A stretch of 16,856 nt of DNA. Origin: Turbatrix aceti. Lineage: Eukaryota; Nematoda; Chromadorea; Rhabditida; Panagrolaimidae. A program made the translations under genes and the position numbers. The notes beneath the pieces are model-generated. The model made no database searches, was not told the origin of the DNA, and saw only the letters and a list, made by a program, of their open reading frames with translations. The stretch's first letter is position 1. Every line of letters starts with the position of its first letter. Shown one piece after another: positions 8,623-16,171 of the stretch. The DNA lies in contig CAXAKE010000043.1 of the NCBI GenBank assembly GCA_963969345.1, forward strand, positions 1 to 16,856, in the 5' to 3' direction.

Positions 8623-9033
8623 TAGGGTTCCCACCCCCCCTCGTTTAAATTGCGGGGGGGGGGATATACGGGGGGGAAATCTTCACGGGGAGTAGAACGG
8701 GGAATTTCACGGGGGAGAAACCGTTGCGGGGGGGGATACGGGGGATTACGGGGGTTACGGGGGAGGTAGTTTTCCAAAAACAGTTAGATGCCCACGCGCG
8801 CTGCGCATTGCACGCATGTTGCGCTGTTTTTTGTTTTCAAAATCCGTGTTCAAGTTTATCCCGGAGTAAAATTTGTCAATGGAGGGATATAAGTTCACGG
8901 GGAGGAGATGTTCACGGGGAGTAGAACGGGGAATTTCACGGGGGAGAAACCGTTGCGGGGGGGGAATACGGGGGGCTCCCCGCGGGGAGCTCCCCGGGGA
9001 CCCCGCGGGGAACGGGGGGGGACGGGAACCCTA
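8623..9033. mobile_element. hAT-type MITE (411 bp), G-run rich
   Basis: Terminal inverted repeats TAGGGTTCCC / GGGAACCCTA extend into C-runs on the left and G-runs on the right. An exact 8-bp target duplication, GTACACAT, flanks it (8615-8622 and 9034-9041), which is diagnostic of hAT insertions. A unit of about 60 bp starting TTCACGGGGAGTAGAACGGG is present twice (8682-8740 and 8911-8970). The right end has overlapping palindromes around CTCCCCGCGGGGAG (8976-9010). It has no coding capacity. It lies 10 bp from the broken end of the second Harbinger MITE. Confidence 0.88.
8682..8970. repeat. Direct repeat pair within the hAT MITE, ~60-bp unit
   Basis: Copies at 8682-8740 and 8911-8970 are near identical (TTCACGGGGAGTAGAACGGG ... 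AAACCGTTGCGGGGGGG ...). They are separated by a less G-rich core containing a CGCGCGCTGCGC-like block. Confidence 0.75.
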
Positions 9034-9041
9034 GTACACAT
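9034..9041. repeat. 8-bp target-site duplication, right (GTACACAT)
   Basis: Exact match to 8615-8622. It borders the hAT MITE. Confidence 0.88.
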
Positions 9042-9051
9042 TAGTTTTGAT

Positions 9052-9456
9052 TGCTCAAAATGACGTCATTAAAAAATTTCAAGAATTGGCTTACGAATTT
9101 TCTAAATTTCAGTTTTTTTTTGTCAAAATGCGCTGAAAACTGACTGTTCTTGTTCCAATATAATTATGTTATTGCCGTTCATTCTTTTAAATATGACCGA
9201 CTCCGAACAGGCTTCTTAAAAAAACATAATAACTACACAATAATTTCGGCATATAGTTTTCGAAAGTAGTTTTTAGCAAAATTGATAAACCAAAACTTGC
9301 AAAAAAAACACTAAAAAATGACAATTTTTTTTTCAAAATGACGTCATTTAGGGGGGGGGGTCCGGGGTGCCCCACCTTGCAATGACGACCGATGACAGAG
9401 GGGGAAGGGGGTAAAAAATCACCGATTTTGCGATGACGTAATTTCTGGACAAGCCC
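9052..9456. mobile_element. Harbinger/Tourist-like MITE, truncated inverted copy
   Basis: This is the reverse complement of 1487 to about 1894 of the complete copy, with only a few substitutions and homopolymer differences. It ends in CTGGACAAGCCC at 9456, followed by TAA (9457-9459). The opposite end, about 86 bp including its TIR, is missing, and homology stops at about 9052. The loss lies next to the RTE tail region and the hAT insertion, so one of those events probably removed it. Confidence 0.85.
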
Positions 9457-9729
9457 TAAAATAAGGTGAAGGCGCATGCTGTGCGATTCCGGACTACAAC
9501 GAAATACAAGTGCACGCATGCGTTTCAAAAAAATTCATTTTGATACAAAGTCTTGTTTTCTGGTTGTAGACATGTTGAAGCTCGAATGCTAGTGAGGGTG
9601 TGTCACTTTTAATACAGTCACGCGTTACGCTCAAAGGGGCCAAAAATTTTATTTCAGTGTATTTTTACGGTTATCTTTGGTGTAGACACAAAGTGTGTGA
9701 TAGCTTTATTAAGCGAGTAAACTGCTTCG
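9457..9729. other. Upstream region of the second GT11 gene
   Basis: 270 bp between the MITE end and the second fucosyltransferase ATG. I see no clear TATA box or splice-leader site. Confidence 0.35.
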
Positions 9730-11081
9730 ATGAGGTTACCATTTCGCAGAGCGCTTCACTTTATTTCATCTCCGATCTGCAAATGTTTGTTATTGTTTGC
9801 CACAGGATTTGCAGTCTTAGCGGAAGTTATCTGGCTCAGCAGTGTGTCGTCATCAGTTGTACAATTAGATATTAACCCCCAGCTCGGCCAATGGTATCCT
9901 AATAACTCTGATCGATTTTTGACGGCACGGACACGAAAACCCGGGGGATTGGGAAATGTACTCTTTCGGTATGCATCGCTCTACGGCCTTGCTCGTGCTT
10001 CAGGTAGGGTTGCGTATGTAGGGCAGTATGCTAAATCCGAGTTACCTGCCTTTCTGGAAGCATGTCAAGCTTTTCCGCGCCTCAAAGATGCTATCAAAGT
10101 TATTGGACTCCCAAACGCAACAGACGTCGACTTTGGAAAAGATTTTTCCAGTGACAAGCCTTCAAAAAAATTTTATTCTTCACCAACAGCAAAATTGTAA
10201 ATAGGTTTAAAGAAATGCTATAAACATAATGGTTGACAATTTTCGGGCTCGCACGTTATAATGAATCCCACTTGGCGCTAAAAGTCACATTCCTTCAAAT
10301 CTACGACTTCTTTAAAGACTACGCGCAGGAAATCAGAGAAATGCTGGAATGCTCATCGGCCGAACAGGCCGCGGCAAAAACCAAAGCTCTAGCGTTGAAC
10401 GCTTCTTCTCCTGGCCGTCACAACCTTTGCGTCTACACCAGAAGAGGTGACTTCATAAAGGGACACTACCAACTGGAATCAAGGAAAGAGTTTACTGAGA
10501 TGGCTACAAACTACGCTTTGGAGAAAGAGCAGGTATATTTGCGTTCTGTTATTCGTTTGCTTGAACTGTTCGTTTTTTTATATTTAGGCAAAAAAGGGAC
10601 AGAAAATTGATCTTGTTCTTCTTGGGACCGACACCAAATTTTTACAGTCGCTTAAGTTTAACCAAACAGCAATAAGTTCGCTGACTGTTGCCTCCCCTTC
10701 AAACACATCCGCGACAACAGACCTGTGTTTTGGCATTCACTACTGCGCCGCCATGGTGGCGACTTCGTCCGGGAGTACGTACTCTTGGTTTATGGCGTTC
10801 TTACTTAAATCTAGAGGCACCGTATTATTTCACCATTACTCAGTGGTTAGTTATCATTAGACCAGATGTTAGGAGGCACAAGAGGCACCGTATATTGCAA
10901 CGCAAATATTAGCAAAGCATTCTTTACAGAAAGGCATGCCCATGATTTTGAATTTCTGCCTTCGGAATGGGTAAGACTGCTATACAATCCAGATAATCGC
11001 AGCATTGAACAAACAACAAAGTGGTGGTATCAACGAGTCGGTTACACCCGTAATCAAGATAATTCATTTACGCTTAATTAA
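9730..11081 (+). pseudogene. GT11 fucosyltransferase-like gene, probably decaying
   Basis: Second GT11 family member. Segments are 9730-10196, 10247-10532, 10588-10821 and 10866-11081. The N-terminal anchor is at about residues 18-40. PGGLGNVLFRYASLYGLA is a textbook GT11 donor motif. VYTRRGDF is the HxRRxD motif with Tyr in place of His. DLVLLGTDTKF and IHYCAAMVATSSGSTYSW are the later motifs. Two problems affect it. The first intron (10197-10246, 50 bp, phase correct) ends TTTCGG instead of TTTCAG. A 13-bp repeat (10813-10825 and 10881-10893) marks a 68-bp duplication/insertion that shifts the frame and brings in TAG at 10858. Intron 10533-10587 is normal. Removing 10822-10865 as a GT-AG intron would restore the frame with about six extra residues. 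It could therefore be a pseudogene, or a functional gene with odd splicing. Confidence 0.7.
10813..10893 (+). repeat. 13-bp direct repeat flanking a 55-bp insertion in the GT11 coding region
   Basis: AGAGGCACCGTAT occurs at 10813-10825 and exactly again at 10881-10893, an offset of 68 bp. A third partial copy, GAGGCACA, is at 10873-10880. Without one copy and the spacer, the reading frame and the spacing to the conserved FLP(S)EW block match the intact GT11 gene. Confidence 0.85.
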
Positions 11082-11089
11082 CGTTTTTC

Positions 11090-11095
11090 AATAAA
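11090..11095 (+). terminator. Poly(A) signal AATAAA
   Basis: It starts 9 nt after the terminal TAA (11079-11081) of the second GT11 gene, so the transcript end looks preserved even though the coding region is damaged. Confidence 0.5.
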
Positions 11096-11099
11096 AATA

Positions 11100-11680
11100 A
11101 TTGCAATTTTTAGCTAATCCATGAATTTGACATTTTTTTCAGGCACAAAAATGCAAAGAATGAGTTTTTTAACTTTATGAGCATCTGTGTTTCGCACGTT
11201 GCGTGATCGCTTAAAAAAACTGAATACTGTTTTTGAAAATTCCATTTATTTACAAACTGAGGTGAACATTTTAACAGTAAAAAATACACAACAAATTACC
11301 GTTATATGTACTCGTTTTTTTTCAAAAAAACAGTAGCTTGATTTTTTTATGATTTTTTTGTGGTAGTTGGAATCGAAACCGGAGCTGAAGGTAGAAAATT
11401 TGGGTACACGAACCGGAACCAGAACTTTGCAAATCGCTATTTTCAACTTTTAACCGATTTCTAACATAAGCGTTTTTTTTCAGTTATGGAGCTCATTTTT
11501 GGCGTAGTTTGACCGGATTTTTAAAATCCGGGTACCACAACCGGAACCGATAATATTTTTCGGGTGCCCAAAACCGACTCTGCAAAATTTTTCCTGGGTA
11601 CCCAAAAACACTGCCCGTAATACACAACGAATTACCGTAATACTCGTTATACTGTTTTTTTTCAAAAAACAGTAGCTTGA
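11100..11680. other. Gene-free region with internal direct repeats
   Basis: No gene is seen. A block of about 60 bp (ATACACAAC[A/G]AATTACCGT ... CAAAAAA(A)CAGTAGCTTGAT) occurs at 11284-11342 and again at 11620-11681. Between them, motifs of the form GGGTACxC..AACCGGAACC repeat around 11401 and 11529. This could be an unidentified mobile-element remnant or a local tandem duplication. Confidence 0.5.
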
Positions 11681-11681
11681 T
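11284..11681. repeat. Dispersed direct repeat pair, ~60-bp unit, ~337-bp spacing
   Basis: Copy 1 is 11284-11342 and copy 2 is 11620-11681, differing by a small indel. Copy 2 also contains the near-perfect hairpin ACTGTTTTTT/AAAAAACAGT (11651-11672). Confidence 0.65.
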
Positions 11682-11686
11682 AACTT

Positions 11687-11692
11687 TTTATT
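11687..11692 (-). terminator. AATAAA overlapping the stop of the small gene
   Basis: On the minus strand the ending reads AAG CAA TAA AAA, so the stop lies inside the poly(A) hexamer. Confidence 0.45.
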
Positions 11693-12070
11693 GCTTTGCT
11701 GAACGCATACGAAAGGTATTGGACGACGAAAAATACGCCACGACTAATACCGGAAACACCAAAATATGTACAGTGTTATTGATAAGTTTTTCATGCTCAT
11801 TTTTATCAATCAGAGCGGAAAGCTTTTTTAACACCTGCGTATAAAGTTGAAATGTACATACTACGATTGCATTTTTGTGTGATAACGCTAGAAAGCGTTC
11901 CAAGTATATTCCACATTTTTTACTGCACCGGATTCTACAGTACAAGCATATTTTGACAAGATTTGACTTAGAAATTCAATCAGAGCCCGTTTTTTTGGAG
12001 GTTTTTTGAAGGGGTTTTCCGAGAAAAGATCAACAACTTTCTTCTTCAAATATTTAATTTCGTCTGCCAT
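11688..12070 (-). CDS. Small hypothetical protein, possibly two exons
   Basis: Two adjacent minus-strand reading frames join if 11928-11888 (41 bp, GTGCAG...TTTCTAG) is an intron: exon 12070-11929 and exon 11887-11688, phase 1, 113 residues. The start MADEIKYLKKKVVDLF has a good ATGGC context. The N-terminal half is Lys-rich and probably helical. The C-terminal half contains a hydrophobic stretch (TVHILVFPVLVVAYF) near the end. I recognise no family. The TAA stop overlaps an AATAAA, as in the GT11 gene at 2271. The donor is weak and the intron very short, so a frameshifted remnant is the alternative. Confidence 0.42.
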
Positions 12071-12170
12071 GAGAATGAAGTCGGTTGTCAAAATTGTGCC
12101 CTACTACTAAAAATTGAGGATAAAAAACCGTTATTTTTGGTACTATACAGATATCCTTGTTGGCGTAAGG

Positions 12171-12178
12171 TTACTTAA
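12171..12178. repeat. 8-bp target-site duplication, left (TTACTTAA)
   Basis: Exact match to 12610-12617. Confidence 0.85.
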
Positions 12179-12609
12179 CAGAGATGGCAGATCAGATCAC
12201 GTTTCGGATCAGATCAGCTCATAGATCAGATCAGATCAGGTCAGATCACAGATAATCCAGATCAGATCACTCGGAATTCAGATCAGATCACAGATAAAAT
12301 AGATCAGATCACGTGGAATTCAGATCAGATCACAGATAATCCAGATCAGATCACAGATAATTCAGATCAGATCACTAGAAATCTAAAATTTTACAACTTC
12401 AAACACGTTCGCATTGCTTGTTTTTTGAAGAATACGATAGTTCTCAACAAAAAAAATTTATATTTAACTTTTCGCGTCGAAACCAGTGTTCTCGGGAACT
12501 TGAACCCTAAATTCCGAGATTTTGGGCTGGGTCGAGTCAGATCAGATCAGATCAGATCGCAGATAATCCAGATCAGATCATGAGCAAATGATCTGATCTG
12601 CCATCTCTG
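12179..12609. mobile_element. hAT-type MITE (431 bp) rich in GATCAGATCA motifs
   Basis: Terminal inverted repeat CAGAGATGGCAGATCAGATC at the left, with the exact inverse at the right end (12609). An exact 8-bp target duplication, TTACTTAA, flanks it (12171-12178 and 12610-12617). The CAGAG-type terminus and 8-bp duplication fit hAT. The outer parts carry about a dozen copies of GATCAGATCA, often spaced by CAGATAATC or GGAATTC. The inner 12380-12535 is unique AT-rich DNA. Clustered subterminal motifs are what hAT transposases bind. No ORF. Confidence 0.88.
12183..12375. repeat. GATCAGATCA subterminal repeat array
   Basis: At least nine imperfectly spaced copies of GATCAGATCA lie in the left subterminal part. 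More copies occur at 12538-12600, close to the right end. Confidence 0.8.
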
Positions 12610-12617
12610 TTACTTAA
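12610..12617. repeat. 8-bp target-site duplication, right (TTACTTAA)
   Basis: Exact match to 12171-12178. Confidence 0.85.
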
Positions 12618-13005
12618 TACTTATTTCGTACTTATTGGTACTTAGTACTACTTCTTTGTCGCTTTTTAAGTCACCTAAATTTTTTAGCTTATCGATACTT
12701 TTTTATGATAGAAAAACTCATAATCCGTGCTTTTGATAAGTAACGCTTTTTTTGCAAAAAGCACATAACTTGTGTTGCCACTCGATTTATTATGCTGACA
12801 AAATTTTCCCTAAAAAATAAAATTATTGAAATTTTTTATTGATGTGTTACAGCATTTTTTGTAACAGCAGCAGACCACATTACAATTTTTGGACCCGTAA
12901 ATAGTTTTCAGTAATACTATATATTTATTAACATAGTTTTAAACGCAGATTTAAAAAGCTACTGTGTCCGTCCATTTTTGTGCAAAAACCAGACACTTTC
13001 TCACA
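12618..13005. other. Upstream region of the DUF229 gene
   Basis: AT-rich DNA with no gene. It presumably carries the DUF229 promoter. CCAG at 12989-12992, shortly before the ATG, could be a trans-splice acceptor, but the evidence is weak. Confidence 0.35.
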
Positions 13006-15123
13006 ATGAGATCTACACTGTTCACCTTTGGAATATTTTTTGCATCTATTTACTTACTTGTGTGCATAGTTTCTAACTTTGCAAATGACTCAAAAAGCGA
13101 GGGGTTTTACGATATTTACCGTGGAAAAGGTGAGACAACTTTTAAATTGTATATTTTTCAAATAAATAAACATACATATTTTTACAGTATTCGTTAATAA
13201 TAGTTTCACCAGTACAATTCTGCATTCCCAAATTGCCAATAAAACAAAGCTCCTATTTGACTACTGCAAACTCCCAAAACTCGATCCGTGGGATCCTCAA
13301 CTTGACAAGTATTTAGATCCTAATAAAAATCCAAACAAGGAGTGCAAACCGTCGTTTAAAAAACTTACAACAATAATCAACAACACGATCAACGATCAGG
13401 AAATGAAAATTGACTATCGTATTCCTGCTCATACAGATGCCTATTACCGATCAACGATCAGGAAATGAAAATTGCTAACGCGATTGAACTGTTAAATAAT
13501 ACAAAACCTTTATGCGACATTATACAGGTTGCTTGCAACAACAGTTTTGACAATTCAACATACAAATTTGTGCACAAGCTTATTTTTCGAAACGAGTAAA
13601 CATTTTTCGAAAATTTTTACAAAAATTACTGATTTACGTTTGCGATATTCATTTTAGAAGCCAACTGCCTCCAGCGCCGTCAGCAAACCTTCCAAACATT
13701 CACATAATTGTAATTGACTCAATCTCAAAATCACACTTCGAACGAACAATGGTTCGAACAAAAGCATTTCTCCGCAACAATTTGCAGTCTCAATCCATGA
13801 ATTATCTAAACAAAATTGGCGAAAATAGTCGTCCGAATGGATATGCTTTTCTTCTTGGAAAAGCGATTCGAAAAATTGAGGCTTCTCCTTTTTCCGTGGG
13901 ATATGAAAGCGATTACGTCAAAGATGCATGTCGCCAGCACCTGGATAACGATCAATTTATTGGATATCGTTACAAAGATGCCGGCTACGTTACAATGTTA
14001 TCCGAAGACTGGACCAAAATTGTATTTGCGTGGCCAAACTGCGCGAGTTTTGCAAAATCACCTGTACACCATCTTATAAGACCGTTCCAACTCTTTACAA
14101 ATAAGCATCCCGAATACAGCAAAAATGTTTACAGTAAACAATGCACGGAAGCTGTTTCACATTTACTTGATTATCAACAAAAATTTATTGACACTTATTC
14201 CGATCGTCCGGTTTTTTCGTTATCTTGGTACACATACGTCGCACACGACGATACAAACGGTATTTACCACACCGATGAATACTTTTATAGATTTCTACAA
14301 AAAAATGAACGTCATTTTCAAAATAGTTATCTGTTTTTTATGGGAGATCACGGAATGCGATTTGGCAACATTCGTAAAACAAACGTTGGCGAAGTTGAAG
14401 ACAAGAATCCGTTTTTATGGATTTCTGTGCCTGAAAATAAAAGAACTGATGAGCTTATGGATCACCTGAGAGTAAATTCTAGAAAGCTGATATCGCACTA
14501 TGATCTTTATGCCACATTGGTAAAACTTGTTGACGACGTGAGTTGTCTTCTCAACTTTTTATCTCGCACAAAAAAAATATATTTTTACTTGACTGGAAAA
14601 TATCGCCTCTTTTCAGCCGATTAACGCCTCGACGCCACACCCTGTGATTCACGGTGAAAGCCTTTTTGGTACTTTGACCGAGCCGCGTACGTGCGACAGA
14701 CTGCGGATACCCTTTGAATACTGCATGTGTGATTTCAAGAAAACCAAATTGCCGCATAACAAGGTTTTAGCCGTTAAAATGGCAGCCTCCTGCGTCGAAC
14801 AAATGAATACAATACTAAATGAAGGCCATCTCACAAGCAGTCTTTGTTCAAATCTTGTCCTCGATGTCAAAGAAGGTGTGGATGGGTACCAGTTTCGTGA
14901 AAATGGCAATCAAACGGTGTACCTAATCAAGTGGAAAACCACGCCAGGAAATGGTGCATTTGAAGCTTTCGTTCTCAATGATTCGTCCACTGGAAAGTTC
15001 ACCATTGTGTCAAAAAAGTTTTCCAGAAGCAATGCATACGGAGATCAGGCAAAGTGTGTGAAAGGCACTCCATGGGAATCTTATTGCTATTGTAAAAGTT
15101 TATTGAAAGGTAAAACATGTTGA
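13006..15123 (+). CDS. DUF229 (sulfatase-like, alkaline-phosphatase fold) protein with an internal frame shift
   Basis: Segments are 13006-13129, 13188-13595, 13658-14537 and 14617-15123. The introns are 58, 62 and 79 bp, all GT-AG with matching phases. The first residues MRSTLFTFGIFFASIYLLVC form a signal anchor. CKLPKLDPWDP (Cys 68) is the N-terminal family block. NIHIIVIDSISKSHFERTM (Asp codon at 13716) is the DS.S nucleophile-type block. FMGDHGMRFG (Asp codon 14346) holds metal-ligand DHG residues. The last exon carries the HGESLFG and Cys-rich C-terminal blocks. The family is expanded in nematodes and its substrate is unknown. In segment 2 a 27-bp repeat (13386-13412 and 13448-13474) shifts the frame: the first frame meets TGA at 13463-13465, while family-like sequence continues in another frame. 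It is a pseudogene unless splicing removes the shift; excising 13354-13436 would do so. Confidence 0.75.
13386..13474 (+). repeat. 27-bp direct repeat inside the DUF229 exon
   Basis: The 27-mer beginning CGATCAACGATCAGGAAATG occurs at 13386-13412 and exactly again at 13448-13474, an offset of 62 bp. Each copy encodes INDQEMKI, the first in the upstream reading frame and the second in the downstream one. Confidence 0.9.
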
Positions 15124-15179
15124 CAGTTTTTTGTTACTTTACTTTATTTTTTTTTATTATTTTATTATAAATACATAAT

Positions 15180-15185
15180 AATAAA
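15180..15185 (+). terminator. Poly(A) signal AATAAA
   Basis: Located 57 nt after the DUF229 stop, in a T/A-rich 3' region. Confidence 0.55.
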
Positions 15186-15840
15186 ATACTGAATACTGAT
15201 CAGGGTTTTCACTATCGGATCATCATTTCATTTTTTTATTTCACAACATTTTTTTGTATTATTTTTGTGTTGCATTGGGTTTATGTGAAAAATGACTGCA
15301 AATGTAGTGGTTAGCATACAAAAAACTTCAACAAAATGCTACACAAAACAAAGTAATGATAAGAAAGCCACAAGCTATTTGATGCAGTGCGGACAGTTTT
15401 AACTGAAACCAAGGATGCGTTCTAAATAGTTACAAAAATCACCCCATCCTCCTGTTGGAAATTATCAAAATCGGCAACATCAAAAAGTTATTCATGGCAA
15501 ACGCGTTTGCCATTTGTGTACCCACGCGTTATCTGGTTAGTGTCGTTGGGGTCAATAAGCACTCCGGCAATCGATTTACTTCCATGTAGCTTGTAATATT
15601 TAGCTTGTAAACAACTCAAAGAACATGTTTTATTTGTTTTTTTGTGCACTGACAACGTTATTACTACTACTGATTGAATTTGATTGTGTTTGTTTGTTTT
15701 CCGTTTTTATTTTTATTCTTCCTGCAAAAACACGGACACCTGATGATTTTTTTGTATTTTTTTATAAAGTGACCTTTGTATTTAAATTTGTTATTTTACA
15801 TTTATACGTGGCACAAAATTGACCTACAACAGCACTACTT
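15186..15840. other. Intergenic, no definable gene
   Basis: AT-rich. A 65-codon plus-strand frame at 15625-15822 is hydrophobic and Phe-rich. It could imitate a signal peptide, but it has no supporting downstream exon that I can join. Confidence 0.4.
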
Positions 15841-16171
15841 TACTATGAGAGTGAAGAAGAAGTTCTTAAGGCCCGAAAGTGATACGGTATACTACATACA
15901 TACGGCAGACCTGAGGTGAATGGGTTTAAAAAGTTTGCAAAGATCGATGATCAACGGCGTTTTGACAGAGTATCAAGTCCCAAGAAACGCAGTCTAGTAT
16001 TGCGGTAGAAAATCATTGTGAGATCCTCCAGATTTAGAGAATGCCGACAACGACACATTTGAAGCATTATCTGTACGTCATCGGGTCACAATGAAGCACA
16101 ATATTCAAAATCGTCAAACGCTTTTTTTTACACCTGCGTATTCAATCAACATTCTCACTCGTTCGCAATAG
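15841..16171 (+). pseudogene. Coding-like fragments of an unidentified, decayed gene
   Basis: Two plus-strand stretches have protein-like composition. The first, 15841-16008, reads through one in-frame TGA (15880-15882) and includes TYGRPEVNGFKKFAKIDDQ. The second, 16022-16168, is in another frame and includes DTFEALSVRHRVTMKHNIQ. Both are bounded by stops, and I find no GT-AG pair that joins them. They may be exons of a broken gene. I do not recognise the family, and chance cannot be excluded. Confidence 0.3.

Noticed and set aside
8630..9010. G-run block considered as telomeric or switch-like repeat
   Set aside because: The G-runs do not form a regular telomere-type unit, and the block is delimited by hAT termini with target duplications.
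9187..9528. 113-codon minus-strand ORF
   Set aside because: It lies almost wholly in the truncated Harbinger MITE, a non-coding element, and has no motif.
12183..12600. GATC repeats considered as a CRISPR-like array or satellite
   Set aside because: Spacing and spacers are irregular, and the array is exactly bounded by 20-bp TIRs and 8-bp target duplications, so it is a transposon interior.
13749..14757. Overlapping plus- and minus-strand ORFs across the DUF229 gene (e.g. 13816-14079, 14125-14469, 14551-14757)
   Set aside because: Alternate-frame shadows. The family motifs lie only in the frame of the 13658-14537 exon and the 14617-15123 exon.
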